Origin: Halobacterium noricense
Lineage (GTDB): Archaea > Halobacteriota > Halobacteria > Halobacteriales > Halobacteriaceae
Length of the DNA: 64,000 bases
Assembly (NCBI RefSeq): GCF_021233435.1
Contig: NZ_CP089468.1
Span: forward strand, 930,001 to 994,000
Reading direction: 5' to 3'
Shown here: piece by piece, positions 7,715 to 16,277 of the stretch
Numbering within the stretch: the first letter of the stretch is position 1
How the letters are laid out: each line of letters begins with the position of its first letter
Made by a program: the position numbers and the translations under genes
Notes under the pieces: generated by a model
Seen by the model: only the letters and a program-made list of their open reading frames with translations
Databases searched by the model: none
What the model was told of the DNA's origin: nothing

Positions 7715-9067
7715 ATGAGTGACGAGACGGTCGTCGAGACCGACGGCGTCACCGTCAGCAAGTTCTTCAACGCCGAGGACTTCCCGGTCCCGGCGGTCGC
7801 CTTCGACGTCGACTCCGACCGAGACGACGCGGTCACGCTCCGCATCGTCGACGAGATTCCCGACGAGTTCGGCATCGACCAGATTGGGTTCCACCCCGAG
7901 TACGGCAGCGAGCACTGGACGGCCAGCGGCGACGGCGTCGTCCGCTTCGAGCGCGAAATCGAGCGGGGCGAATCCTTCACCACCGTATACGGCGTGCGCA
8001 TGGAGGAAGGCCAGGACGAGACGCCGTTCCTCTCCGCGCCGACCGTCGAACTGGAGGGCGAGGACATCGACGAGGTCGTCCCGCCGGAGTCCACGTCGGT
8101 CGTCCGCGAGCTCGCGGGCGGCGAGCGCGAGACGGTCCCCGGCCTCGAAGAGGAGAGCGAGGAGGTCGGCCTGGAAGCCGACATCGAGGGCGGCATCGAG
8201 TCCCTCGAAGAGGAGGACGCCGAAATCCTCGAAGGCGATGTCGACCTCGGCGGCGAAGAGGAGTCCGCAGTCGAAGCCGACGAGGAGTCGGTGGACGTCG
8301 AGGACGAGACGTTCGAGGAGGAACCACCAACCGAGCCGGAGGCCGAGGGGTACGGGGCAGAGCAGCCCGAGCCGCCTGCCGCCGACGAGGGGGTCGAGGA
8401 GCCCGAAGCCGAAGGGTTCGGGGAGGAGGAAGCCGAGGCCGAGGCAGAGCCGACAGAAGCCGAGCCCGCACCCGAGTCCGTCGGCTTCGACGCCAGCGAC
8501 CTCGTCGCGACGCTCGCGGAGGCCATCCGCAACGACGAGGTCAGTGACGACGACCTCGCGACCCTACAGGACGCCTTCGGCGGCATCCCCAACAGCACGC
8601 AGGTCGAAATCGACCACCTCCAGAGCCGCGTCTCCGAACTGGAGGCGTACACGAACGCCCTCGAGGAGTTCCTCGACGAGGAGGGCACCGCCCAACAGCT
8701 CGTCAGCGACGTCGAGAACGAGGTCTCCTCGCTGTCCGCGGAACTCGGCGACCTCTCGAACGAGCTCGCGGAAGTGGAGGCCAGCGTCGAGGACGCCGCC
8801 GGCGACCGCGAGCAGCTCCGCGAGCGCGTCGCGGCGGTCGAAGACGACGTCGGCGCAGTCGAGGATCTCCGCGAGGACCTCGAACGCCTGCGCGGCGACG
8901 TCGACGCCATCGACGAGCGCCTCGAAGACACCGAGGACGCCGTCATGGCGGTCGACGACCTCGAAGACGACCTCGAGGGTGTCGCCGAGGACCTCGAAGA
9001 CGTCGAGGAGCACGTCGACGAGATCGAGGAGTGGCGCAGCCAGCTCTCGGACGTCTTCGGCACGTAA
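7715..9067 (+). CDS. Acidic coiled-coil protein
   Basis: A roughly 450-residue, extremely Glu/Asp-rich protein. An N-terminal beta-type domain (residues 1-125) is followed by a low-complexity acidic linker rich in EEE/EAE (about 130-255), then a small helical segment and a long heptad-patterned coiled coil to the C terminus. I chose ATG 7715 because the upstream in-frame ATG (7679) adds twelve atypical residues. No membrane segment or signal peptide is visible, so it is probably cytoplasmic and oligomeric. A structural or scaffolding role is possible, but function is unknown. Confidence 0.7.
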   Translation: MSDETVVETDGVTVSKFFNAEDFPVPAVAFDVDSDRDDAVTLRIVDEIPDEFGIDQIGFHPEYGSEHWTASGDGVVRFEREIERGESFTTVYGVRMEEGQDETPFLSAPTVELEGEDIDEVVPPESTSVVRELAGGERETVPGLEEESEEVGLEADIEGGIESLEEEDAEILEGDVDLGGEEESAVEADEESVDVEDETFEEEPPTEPEAEGYGAEQPEPPAADEGVEEPEAEGFGEEEAEAEAEPTEAEPAPESVGFDASDLVATLAEAIRNDEVSDDDLATLQDAFGGIPNSTQVEIDHLQSRVSELEAYTNALEEFLDEEGTAQQLVSDVENEVSSLSAELGDLSNELAEVEASVEDAAGDREQLRERVAAVEDDVGAVEDLREDLERLRGDVDAIDERLEDTEDAVMAVDDLEDDLEGVAEDLEDVEEHVDEIEEWRSQLSDVFGT

Positions 9068-9135
9068 CGCCGCAACTCCCCCGGCCTGGGGGAATCACAA
9101 CCGTTTTCGGCGCGCGCCGGCTCTCTTCTCGTATC

Positions 9136-10044
9136 ATGACTGCGCCGGTGCGCGTCGCCGTTCCGCGGAAGGGGCGGCCGCTGGAAGCCGTACTCGACAG
9201 ATTCGCCGCTCGCGCCGACGCGACCGCGGTCGCCGACGACGTGGTGTCGACGCTGCGCTACGAGAAGGCCGTCACGAAAGACGAGCAGGACGCCGAGCGC
9301 GGCGTCTACAACCGCCTCGCCGAGTACAGCGAGCCCGCCGAGCCACACGAGCCGGATTTCACGCTGCTGCGGGACGCCCGCGCGGGCAAGCCCCGGCGCG
9401 TCGTCTTCGACTCGCTGACCCTCGACGTCGAGGGGACGCCCGTCCAACTGGTCGGCCGCGAGGAGCCGTTCCGCGCGCTCCGCACGCACGAGTTCGCGCT
9501 CGGGTTCGACAGCGCCGACCTCGTCCTGGAGGAAGTCGTCCAGTTGGAGCCGGAGCCGCTCTCGACCATCGCGGACCTGAACGACCGCATCGACCCCCAC
9601 GACACGGACGTCCGCGTGATTTCGGGGCTCGGCGACACCGTCTACCACACGCTGCTGGCGACGCCCGCGGCCAAGCAGTCCGTCGGTGCCGACGAACTCG
9701 ACCGCGCGTTCCTCGCAGCTTACGAGGGCGAGGTCTGCATTAGCCCGCGCTACGAGCGCCTCGTTCGCGCGGTCCTCGGCACGGACGCCACAGAGGGCGT
9801 GGAGTTCGTCTACCCCGAGGCGGGCCGCGAGGAGGAGGCCGCCATCGCGGACGTCGGCGTCGGCGTCTACCTCACGGTCACGGGTTCGACGGCCCGCGAG
9901 CACGGCCTCGAAGTCGGCGAGCGGCTGTTCCCCAGCGAGACGGTTCTGATGGAGAACCAGTCCGAAGCCGGCGGCGAGGACGTGCAGGCGGTCAAGCGCG
10001 CGCTCGCCGCGGACGCCGACGAAACCGCGATTCCACCCCAGTAG
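9136..10044 (+). CDS. HisG-like protein (periplasmic-binding-fold), unknown substrate
   Basis: A 302-residue protein whose N terminus (RVAVPRKGRPLEAVLDRF) closely resembles the start of ATP phosphoribosyltransferase HisG, which catalyses the first step of histidine synthesis. The remainder is less similar: I do not see the HisG phosphate-binding loop with its usual spacing, and the middle (VFDSLTLDVEGTPVQLVGRE, RVISGLGDTVYHTLLATP) is distinctive. ATG 9136 is used; a longer frame from 9031 would overlap the preceding gene. It may be a haloarchaeal HisG paralogue with another role. Histidine genes are not adjacent. Confidence 0.6.
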   Translation: MTAPVRVAVPRKGRPLEAVLDRFAARADATAVADDVVSTLRYEKAVTKDEQDAERGVYNRLAEYSEPAEPHEPDFTLLRDARAGKPRRVVFDSLTLDVEGTPVQLVGREEPFRALRTHEFALGFDSADLVLEEVVQLEPEPLSTIADLNDRIDPHDTDVRVISGLGDTVYHTLLATPAAKQSVGADELDRAFLAAYEGEVCISPRYERLVRAVLGTDATEGVEFVYPEAGREEEAAIADVGVGVYLTVTGSTAREHGLEVGERLFPSETVLMENQSEAGGEDVQAVKRALAADADETAIPPQ

Positions 10045-10087
10045 TTCGGCGGGAACGACTAACAGTTGCTCGCGCGTAGCGCCGAGC

Positions 10088-11080
10088 ATGCCGCCGACGC
10101 TCGGACTCACCGGCGACGTGATGTTGGGGCGCGCCGTCGACGAGCGCCAGCACACCCGCGACGCGACCGCCGTCTGGGGCGACCTCGAAGACCCGCTCGC
10201 CGGCCTCGAGGGCCTGTTCTGTAATCTGGAGTGTTGTCTCTCCACGCGCGGCGAGCCGTGGACGCGCACGACCCGCGCGTTCCACTTCCGCGCGGACCCC
10301 GAGTGGGCGACTCCCGCGCTGACGGCCGCGGGCGTCGACGGCGTCACGCTCGCGAACAACCACGTCCTCGACTACGGCGAGCGGGCGCTCCGCGACACGC
10401 TCGACGAGCTCGACGACGCCGGCATCGCTCGCGCCGGCGCGGGCCGCGACTGGGACGACGCGTTCGACCCCGCGGTCGTCTCCATCGGCGACTGCACGGC
10501 CGCGTTCGTCGCGTTCACCGACAACACCTCCGAGTACGCCGCCGGCCCGGACAGCCCCGGCACGGCGCGCATCGAGTGCGACGTCGACGACGCGGACACC
10601 CGTGAGGCCGTTCACGAAGCGTTAGACCGCGCGGCCGCCCACGACCCCGACTTGCTCGTCGCGACCCTCCACTGGGGACCGAATATGGTCGAGACGCCGG
10701 CTGAGCAGTACCGCGAGTTCGGCCGGTGGCTCGTCGACGAGGGCGTCGATGTCGTCCACGGCCACAGTGCCCACGTCTTCCAGGGCGTCGAATTCCAGGA
10801 CGGCGCGCCGATTCTCTACGACACCGGCGACTTCGTCGACGACTACGCCGTCGACGAGGACCTCCGCAACGATCGCGGATTCCTCTTCGAACTCGACGTG
10901 ACCGCCGACGGCGACCCGACCGAACTCCGCCTCCACCCCATGGAAATCGAGCACTACAGCGTCCACCACGCCGACACAGAGGCCGCGGCGTGGTGCCGCG
11001 AGACGATGCGCGAGCGCTCCGCCCCCTTCGACACCGAGTTCGAGCGCGACGGCGCGGACCTCGTCGTCGACCTCGGCTAA
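10088..11080 (+). CDS. CapA-family protein (poly-gamma-glutamate synthesis/metallophosphatase-like)
   Basis: A 330-residue member of the CapA/PGA_cap family, which has a calcineurin-like metallophosphatase fold. Family signatures in order: TGDVMLGRAVDER (residues about 7-19), NLECCLS, LANNHVLDYGERALRDTLD, LHWGPNMVETP, and VVHGHSAHVFQGVE (His-rich metal motif). Bacterial CapA takes part in polyglutamate capsule export or retention. This protein has no signal peptide or membrane anchor, so a cytoplasmic role is likely. The gene is 43 nt downstream of the HisG-like gene on the same strand. Confidence 0.85.
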   Translation: MPPTLGLTGDVMLGRAVDERQHTRDATAVWGDLEDPLAGLEGLFCNLECCLSTRGEPWTRTTRAFHFRADPEWATPALTAAGVDGVTLANNHVLDYGERALRDTLDELDDAGIARAGAGRDWDDAFDPAVVSIGDCTAAFVAFTDNTSEYAAGPDSPGTARIECDVDDADTREAVHEALDRAAAHDPDLLVATLHWGPNMVETPAEQYREFGRWLVDEGVDVVHGHSAHVFQGVEFQDGAPILYDTGDFVDDYAVDEDLRNDRGFLFELDVTADGDPTELRLHPMEIEHYSVHHADTEAAAWCRETMRERSAPFDTEFERDGADLVVDLG

Positions 11081-11081
11081 C

Positions 11082-11298
11082 TCACTCCTCTCTCCGCTCG
11101 GCGAGGTAGTCGCGGGCGCGCTCCAGCATCTCCTCGGTCAGCCCCACGAAGACGCCGCCGTCCTTCCCGCCGACGAACGTGTCCCCGGGCTCGATTAGCT
11201 CGTTGACGTCGGGGGTGTTCGACGTCGATGTGTGTGACTTCGGCTACCTCGCCCTTCTCGTGGACGTACACCTTCGCGCCCTCCAGTTCGCTCCCCAT
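11082..11298 (-). pseudogene. Small conserved gene interrupted by a single-base frameshift
   Basis: From ATG 11298 the frame encodes MGSELEGAKVYVHEKGEV and continues to IDVEHP, then turns basic and low-complexity. The sensible continuation (DVNELIEPGDTFVGGKDGG, ending in LERARDYLAERREE and a stop at 11082-11084) is in another frame. Removing one base from the G run at 11211-11215 joins both halves as IDVEHP-DVNELIEP and would give a protein of about 71 residues. It is therefore either a recent null mutation or a sequencing error in a homopolymer. Function unknown. Its 5' end faces the cas operon. Confidence 0.7.
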
Positions 11299-11344
11299 GC
11301 GGAGTGGCCAACGAGTTCTTTTTGAGGGAGATGACACGATTCAA

Positions 11345-11352
11345 CTATTTAA
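11345..11352 (+). promoter_or_regulatory. Putative TATA box of the cas operon
   Basis: CTATTTAA lies 36 nt before the cas6 start at 11388. Haloarchaeal initiation is usually about 26 nt downstream of the TATA centre, predicting a start near 11375 and a very short leader. Inferred from position and composition only. Confidence 0.45.
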
Positions 11353-11387
11353 CGGGTCAGATACACTGTAGTGATAGATGTGATGCG

Positions 11388-12149
11388 ATGAGAGTGCTAA
11401 TCGACCTGCAAGCCGAAGCGGACACATCCTACGATCCTGAGTACCACGGTCGACTTCGGTCCCGGATCTGGGATGCACTCCGCGACACCCCGTACGATGA
11501 ACACGGTGCACAGACACCTGGATTCGTATTCTCTAACCCTTTCCCGTGGAACGATCTAGTATCAGGGGACGAGCACCACTTTCTCGTCGCCTCGCCACGC
11601 GAGGAGCAATTGGCATACATCACTGCCGACCTACTTGAGAACCCAGCGGTGCAAGCGGGATCGATGCCGTTCCACGTGACGGATACGCGGCCGCTCGATC
11701 CCGATGTTGGTCCTCCGGGTACGGAAGGCGTCCTCGAGACCGCGACCGGCGTGTACGCCATCACGCCGCCGCAGTATCTCGACGACCCGGACGAACACGA
11801 CGACGAAACGTTCTGGCGGCCGGAACACGGGATGGAGGCGTTCTTCGAGCACGTGGAGACGCAGCTCCAGCGCAACCACGATCGGTTTATGCCGGCTAGT
11901 GACCCGGGACCGAAGGAGGTCGACGCGCCGCTGTTCGAGTCGTACGAGATGATCAAGAAGCTCTGGCTCGACGTCCAGCTATCGAGTGATGTGGAGTGGA
12001 CGGTGTTGGTGTCGAAATGGCGGTTCCCGTACCGCGTCCGCGACGACCACCACCGCCGCCACCTCAATCTCGCCTTGGACGTGGGCATCGGCCGCCGGAC
12101 GCCGCTCGGCTTCGGCTTCCTCAACAAGCGACAGGAGAACGATGAGTAA
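11388..12149 (+). CDS. cas6: CRISPR pre-crRNA endoribonuclease Cas6 (type I-B)
   Basis: A 253-residue RAMP protein that cuts repeat RNA to release crRNAs and stays with the crRNA 3' handle in I-B Cascade. Visible family features: N-terminal [12 protein letters not shown] ferredoxin-fold strand, [16 protein letters not shown], an LVSKWRF strand, and the C-terminal Gly-rich loop [12 protein letters not shown]. Candidate catalytic histidines are in EYHGRL (near residue 21) and DEHG. ATG 11388 is chosen because the upstream extension (from 11304) is atypical. The stop overlaps the cas8b start (ATGAGTAA). Third codon positions are visibly less GC-rich than in flanking core genes, consistent with transfer. 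Confidence 0.92.
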   Translation: MRVLIDLQAEADTSYDPEYHGRLRSRIWDALRDTPYDEHGAQTPGFVFSNPFPWNDLVSGDEHHFLVASPREEQLAYITADLLENPAVQAGSMPFHVTDTRPLDPDVGPPGTEGVLETATGVYAITPPQYLDDPDEHDDETFWRPEHGMEAFFEHVETQLQRNHDRFMPASDPGPKEVDAPLFESYEMIKKLWLDVQLSSDVEWTVLVSKWRFPYRVRDDHHRRHLNLALDVGIGRRTPLGFGFLNKRQENDE

Positions 12150-14331
12150 CATCGCTCTCGACGCCGACGAAGACGCGGACGACATCGAGGAAGTACTCCT
12201 CGACCGTCCGGTGGCATCGTTGTACGACGTGGCGCACCTCTACGGGAAGCTCCACGCGCTGAACACGGCGAAGCAGTACGACGTGCCGATTGACGACCGG
12301 TACGTCGGGCGGATGACCCACGAGTCGCGCACCGACTACTACGAGCAGGAGGTCGGCCTGTTCAACGTTCTCGTTGACCTGACGGGAGACGAGCCAACCC
12401 TTGGCGAAGCCGGCGAATTGGACGAGCGACCGGACGACGACGCGTCCCCGTTCGTCGCCGAGTCGCTCGACCGCGAGAAGATGCTCCGCGTCGGATTCAG
12501 CCGCCAGGGTAGTCGTGCGGCCGGTCACAATATGTCCTTGGCACACGACGTGTCGAAGCCGTCCGAGGACTGTGTGAAGTACGTCAGACAGCTGTTCGAC
12601 CGCTGGGCAGCGTCCGACTCCGTCGCCGATGTGGCCGGTGACCACGACGACGGATGGATCCTCGAAGGCCTCAGAGAGGCGGGGGAGGACGGCGACCTGA
12701 TGAACACCCTAGAGAGCGAAGTCGTCGATGCCATCCGCGAGACCTTCGGGGACGAGTTCAACGCTGTTCTCTCCGTGCGCCTGAAGCTCCCCGGAACGGA
12801 CGGCTACACCTATCCCGGCGAAGTGGAAGTACTGAACGAGGCGATGCACTACAGGTGGGTGGAAAAGCGGATGCGGTCGTACTCGGAGGCTGACGACGCG
12901 TCCGGCGAAGGTCGAGGACTCATCACCGGAGACACCGGCGAGGTGTTCGGGCTGAGCGACTCCCCGCTTGAGCGATACAAGGGGAAGATGGCTGAGAAGT
13001 TCCCCAATCTCGTGGTCGACGAGAGCTGGCAGCAGCGCCCGCTTATCGCCGAGGCCGCATTCGCCGTGTCATCGGGCGTGCCGCTGCTGGAGAATTTCAT
13101 CCAACTTCTCAGCGACAGCGGGGACACGAAAGCGTACTACGTCCCATACGTACCCAAACCGACGGCCGAGCAGGCGGTCGCACTGTACGAGCTGGCGATG
13201 GAGGCCGCCGACAACAGCGGGGCGGTCGTCGGCGTGATCAAGGACGCGGCAACCAATCCCGTCAACCCGCTGCACGATGACCTCCAGATCCACTACGTGG
13301 CCGCCTATACGCCGGGAAACAAGCGCAAGTTCATCGAGGAGGAGCCGTGCGTCGACTCGGAGCGGATTCGCGCCATCAAGCAAGCACACACCAACGTTCT
13401 GACGGACGGACTCGTCGCCCCCGAAGACGACAGTCCACCCCTGTTCCCTTCGCCATCGTACGGTCGGCTGACCGACGACGGAGACGACGAACAGGGGAGC
13501 AAGTACCTACGGTCGAACGCACCGGTCGTCACTGGCGTCCTCACGGGCGGGTACTTCCAGAGCACCTTCCGTCACCAGAGTACGGATGAGGACAGGGATG
13601 ACCACGGGACGACTGACCTCCGCGCGGAGGCGACGAGTACCGCCCTCGCCTCCAACGGCCAGATCGACCCGGACTGGCTCCTCGCACAGTACGTCCCACG
13701 TCTGATCAGCGATCAACGGAGTGCATTCGAGGACAGCAACGAACTGCCCGAGTCGCTACTCACCCGCCAGTACGTCCAGATGCAGGCGCTCGCCCGCGCC
13801 GGCGTCCTCGGTAACTCTTCCTCTGACGACCCACGAACCATCCCAACAACCACCGAAATCATGAGCGACACGAACGACTTCAGCGACAGAGACGACCGAC
13901 TCGCACAGTTCATCGACAGCCATCCCGCCCTCGGCGAAGACGAGGAGCGCCGCGCGGCGTTCCTCCTCGGGGCTCTGGTCGGCCGCGTAGCCGCCTACCA
14001 GAGCCGGAACGGTATCTCTCGCACTGTCATCCGCCAGCATCCCATCGACGCGATGACGCGGCGTCGAATCTCCACCACGCTCGGGAAGGTGTTGGAGAAG
14101 AACGCCCACTACTCGGACGACGACGAGAAGGCAGGAATGCTGATGAACGACCGGTACATCACGCGACTGAACGACATCGTGAACCGACGTCCGCCGGAAG
14201 AGTGGTCAATTTCGACGGATGACCTCCGGATGCACTACGGCCTCGGACTCACCTACGGCAAGAACGACACGACGTTCGACGACTCAGACGAGACCGAAGC
14301 GGCAGCAACCGAGGCACAGACTGACAACTAA
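12142..14331 (+). CDS. cas8b: Type I-B Cascade large subunit Cas8b (Csh1-like, haloarchaeal)
   Basis: A 729-residue protein of the length typical for haloarchaeal Cas8b, starting at the ATG that overlaps the cas6 stop. In I-B Cascade, Cas8b recognises the PAM and recruits Cas3. Recognisable segments include the N-terminal [16 protein letters not shown], a central [12 protein letters not shown] region and [14 protein letters not shown] low-complexity linker (about residues 555-573, [18 protein letters not shown]) separates a helical C-terminal module. No Cas10/HD domain is present. Identification rests on position between cas6 and cas7, length and family-like sequence. The C-terminal module may also be translated separately (see 13861). 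Confidence 0.88.
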   Translation: MSNIALDADEDADDIEEVLLDRPVASLYDVAHLYGKLHALNTAKQYDVPIDDRYVGRMTHESRTDYYEQEVGLFNVLVDLTGDEPTLGEAGELDERPDDDASPFVAESLDREKMLRVGFSRQGSRAAGHNMSLAHDVSKPSEDCVKYVRQLFDRWAASDSVADVAGDHDDGWILEGLREAGEDGDLMNTLESEVVDAIRETFGDEFNAVLSVRLKLPGTDGYTYPGEVEVLNEAMHYRWVEKRMRSYSEADDASGEGRGLITGDTGEVFGLSDSPLERYKGKMAEKFPNLVVDESWQQRPLIAEAAFAVSSGVPLLENFIQLLSDSGDTKAYYVPYVPKPTAEQAVALYELAMEAADNSGAVVGVIKDAATNPVNPLHDDLQIHYVAAYTPGNKRKFIEEEPCVDSERIRAIKQAHTNVLTDGLVAPEDDSPPLFPSPSYGRLTDDGDDEQGSKYLRSNAPVVTGVLTGGYFQSTFRHQSTDEDRDDHGTTDLRAEATSTALASNGQIDPDWLLAQYVPRLISDQRSAFEDSNELPESLLTRQYVQMQALARAGVLGNSSSDDPRTIPTTTEIMSDTNDFSDRDDRLAQFIDSHPALGEDEERRAAFLLGALVGRVAAYQSRNGISRTVIRQHPIDAMTRRRISTTLGKVLEKNAHYSDDDEKAGMLMNDRYITRLNDIVNRRPPEEWSISTDDLRMHYGLGLTYGKNDTTFDDSDETEAAATEAQTDN
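13861..14331 (+). CDS. Possible internally initiated small subunit Cas11b within cas8b
   Basis: An in-frame ATG at codon 574 of cas8b (13861) starts a 156-residue helical product beginning [17 protein letters not shown], directly after a low-complexity linker. In several I-B, I-C and I-D systems the small subunit (Cas11) is made by independent internal translation from the large-subunit gene. The domain boundary, helical content and size fit. No Shine-Dalgarno-like sequence precedes the ATG, though haloarchaea often do not need one. This is an inference. Confidence 0.45.
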   Translation: MSDTNDFSDRDDRLAQFIDSHPALGEDEERRAAFLLGALVGRVAAYQSRNGISRTVIRQHPIDAMTRRRISTTLGKVLEKNAHYSDDDEKAGMLMNDRYITRLNDIVNRRPPEEWSISTDDLRMHYGLGLTYGKNDTTFDDSDETEAAATEAQTDN

Positions 14332-14360
14332 CACCTCCGATCAACCAGACACAACCAACG

Positions 14361-15395
14361 ATGATAGAGAACACCGACGATACGATCCAGAACCGCTCCG
14401 AAATCGCTTTCGTGATTGACGCCAAGGACACCAACCCCAACGGCGACCCGCTCACGGCCGACAACGAGCCCCGCATCGATCCCGTCACCGGCCAGTGCGT
14501 CGTCACCGACGTGCGGCTCAAGCGGTACCTTCGCGACCAGCTCGTTGAGGATGACCACATCGTGCTTATTGCCAATCCGAACGACGATGTGCTGACCCGC
14601 GAGGAGATGTACGACGCCGTCGAAGAAGAGATGGGTGTCAGCACAGAAGACGCGGAGCCCGAGGAACTTCTCGAGGCATTCGTCGAGACCGCCGCCGACG
14701 TGCGGTACTTCGGGGCCACAATCTCGCTTGACACGGAGCTAGCCGACGACCTCCCAGACCAGTTCGAGGGGCCGGTGCAGTTCAACCACGGCCGCAGCTA
14801 CCACGAGGTCGCCCGCAACACCGAATCCAAGCAGCTCGCCACCGTCATCGCCAACGAGGACGACAGCGAGGAAGGCGGCAAGAAGGATCAGGGCACGTTC
14901 GCCACAGACAATCGCATCAGTTACGGCGTCATCGGGTTCGGTGGCCGAATCAACGACAACGCCGCCGAGGATACCCGCCTCACCGAGGAAGACGTTGAGC
15001 GGCTCGACACGCTCTGCTGGCGGGCACTGAAGAACCAGACCGTCACCCGCTCGAAGGCCGGTCAACAGCCGCGCCTCTACGTCCGCGTCGAGTACGAACG
15101 GGACGGGTTTGAGATCGGTCGGCTCAACGACCGCATCGGTGTGGCCAGCGACCTGCCCGAAGACGAGATCCGTGGAATGGACGACTTCCAGCTCGATGTC
15201 TCGGAATTCGTGACTACGCTCGCCGACAACGACGCTCGGATCGACACCGTCCACGTCACCGCCGACAGTGCCGTCGACTTCGCGCTCCCCGACGGCGAGA
15301 CGGGCGACAGCAAGGCCTTCTACGCCGCCCTTGAGGACGCCCTCGGCACCGAGGCCGTCGACGCCTACGATGTGTACGAGCGGTACACGAACTGA
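14361..15395 (+). CDS. cas7: Type I-B Cascade backbone subunit Cas7 (Csh2)
   Basis: A 344-residue RAMP protein that polymerises along the crRNA spacer. The N terminus has the conserved FVIDAKDTNPNGDPL segment of Cas7/Csh2, followed by RIDPVTGQCVVTDVRLKRYL. The fold continues through VRYFGATISL and the FNHGRSYHEV region to YGVIGFGGRIN. An acidic loop (NEDDSEEGGKKDQG, about residues 165-180) is probably surface-exposed. It lies 29 nt after cas8b and 23 nt before cas5 in one operon. Confidence 0.93.
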   Translation: MIENTDDTIQNRSEIAFVIDAKDTNPNGDPLTADNEPRIDPVTGQCVVTDVRLKRYLRDQLVEDDHIVLIANPNDDVLTREEMYDAVEEEMGVSTEDAEPEELLEAFVETAADVRYFGATISLDTELADDLPDQFEGPVQFNHGRSYHEVARNTESKQLATVIANEDDSEEGGKKDQGTFATDNRISYGVIGFGGRINDNAAEDTRLTEEDVERLDTLCWRALKNQTVTRSKAGQQPRLYVRVEYERDGFEIGRLNDRIGVASDLPEDEIRGMDDFQLDVSEFVTTLADNDARIDTVHVTADSAVDFALPDGETGDSKAFYAALEDALGTEAVDAYDVYERYTN

Positions 15396-15418
15396 CACAG
15401 TCGCCCACCTATCCACAT

Positions 15419-16267
15419 ATGACGCAACAAGACTTCACCGACTACGCGTCCGATGGCGACGACATGGCGTCAGCGGACGCCGAGGATGGGCCGCCGGACT
15501 CGCGGTTCGTTCCCGAAACCTGCATCGGATTCGACGTGACCGCCGACTTCGCCCACTTCCGGAAGGTGGGCAACAACAGCGCCAAGCCCAGCTACCGCGT
15601 CCCGCCGCGGACGACCGTCGCCGGCCTGCTCGCGGGGATCATGGGAATGCCGCGAGACAGCTACTATGACCTGTTCTCCCCGTCGTCTTCCGCGGTTGCG
15701 GTCGTCCCGAAGACGCTGCCCCACACGTACACGATGGGGATCACGACAGTCAACACGAAGGCAGACGACGCCATCCAGTACCTCCCCCACGAGAAGAGCT
15801 ACCATCATAGTGCGGAGATGTTGACGCCCGAGTCCTACGTCAAGTACGACCGGCAGCGTGACACCTACGAGATGCTCGTCGACCCAGTGTACCGTGTCTA
15901 CGTCGCTCTCGCCGACGAGGATGTCAACGACGAACTGCGGGAACGGCTTGAAGACTCACGGTATCACTACTCGCCCGCGCTCGGCCTCTCCGAATGCATC
16001 GCCGACATCCGAAACGTGGAGACGCATCCGGTCGATCCAGCGGCTACGGACGCCGTCGACTCCGCAACGTACGACGATTCTGCGGTCGTTCCCAGGCCCG
16101 GAGTCACGGTCAAGCGCGAACGGGCGCAGCTCTACGTGGAAGCGACCGACGGCGGCCGACGCACGACCGCGTTCGGCAACATCACGTACGCGACTGGTGA
16201 CGACCGGCTACCCGTGGACGTGTCACGAGCCCACTCCGTCGGCGCCCACGATGTCGTCTTCTACTGA
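15419..16267 (+). CDS. cas5: Type I-B Cascade subunit Cas5 (Cas5h)
   Basis: A 282-residue RAMP protein that caps the crRNA 5' handle. After a disordered acidic N terminus (1-30) come the Cas5 signatures: FDVTADFAHFRKVGNNSAKPSY, then PPRTTVAGLLAGIMGMPRDSY, the N-terminal RRM and the nearby Gly-rich stretch. LGLSECIADI and a C-terminal beta region follow. The stop is 10 nt before the cas3 start. Length is within the range of haloarchaeal Cas5. Confidence 0.92.
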   Translation: MTQQDFTDYASDGDDMASADAEDGPPDSRFVPETCIGFDVTADFAHFRKVGNNSAKPSYRVPPRTTVAGLLAGIMGMPRDSYYDLFSPSSSAVAVVPKTLPHTYTMGITTVNTKADDAIQYLPHEKSYHHSAEMLTPESYVKYDRQRDTYEMLVDPVYRVYVALADEDVNDELRERLEDSRYHYSPALGLSECIADIRNVETHPVDPAATDAVDSATYDDSAVVPRPGVTVKRERAQLYVEATDGGRRTTAFGNITYATGDDRLPVDVSRAHSVGAHDVVFY

Positions 16268-16277
16268 TGCCCAAACT

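Noticed and set aside
7453-10359. Long minus-strand open frame opposite the coiled-coil gene
   Set aside because: Ser-rich antisense of an acidic coding sequence; the plus-strand genes have coherent domains and starts.
15858-16277. Upstream extension of cas3 in the open frame
   Set aside because: It overlaps cas5 in another frame and its residues are Arg/Thr/Ser-rich shadow sequence; the cas3 family start fits ATG 16278.
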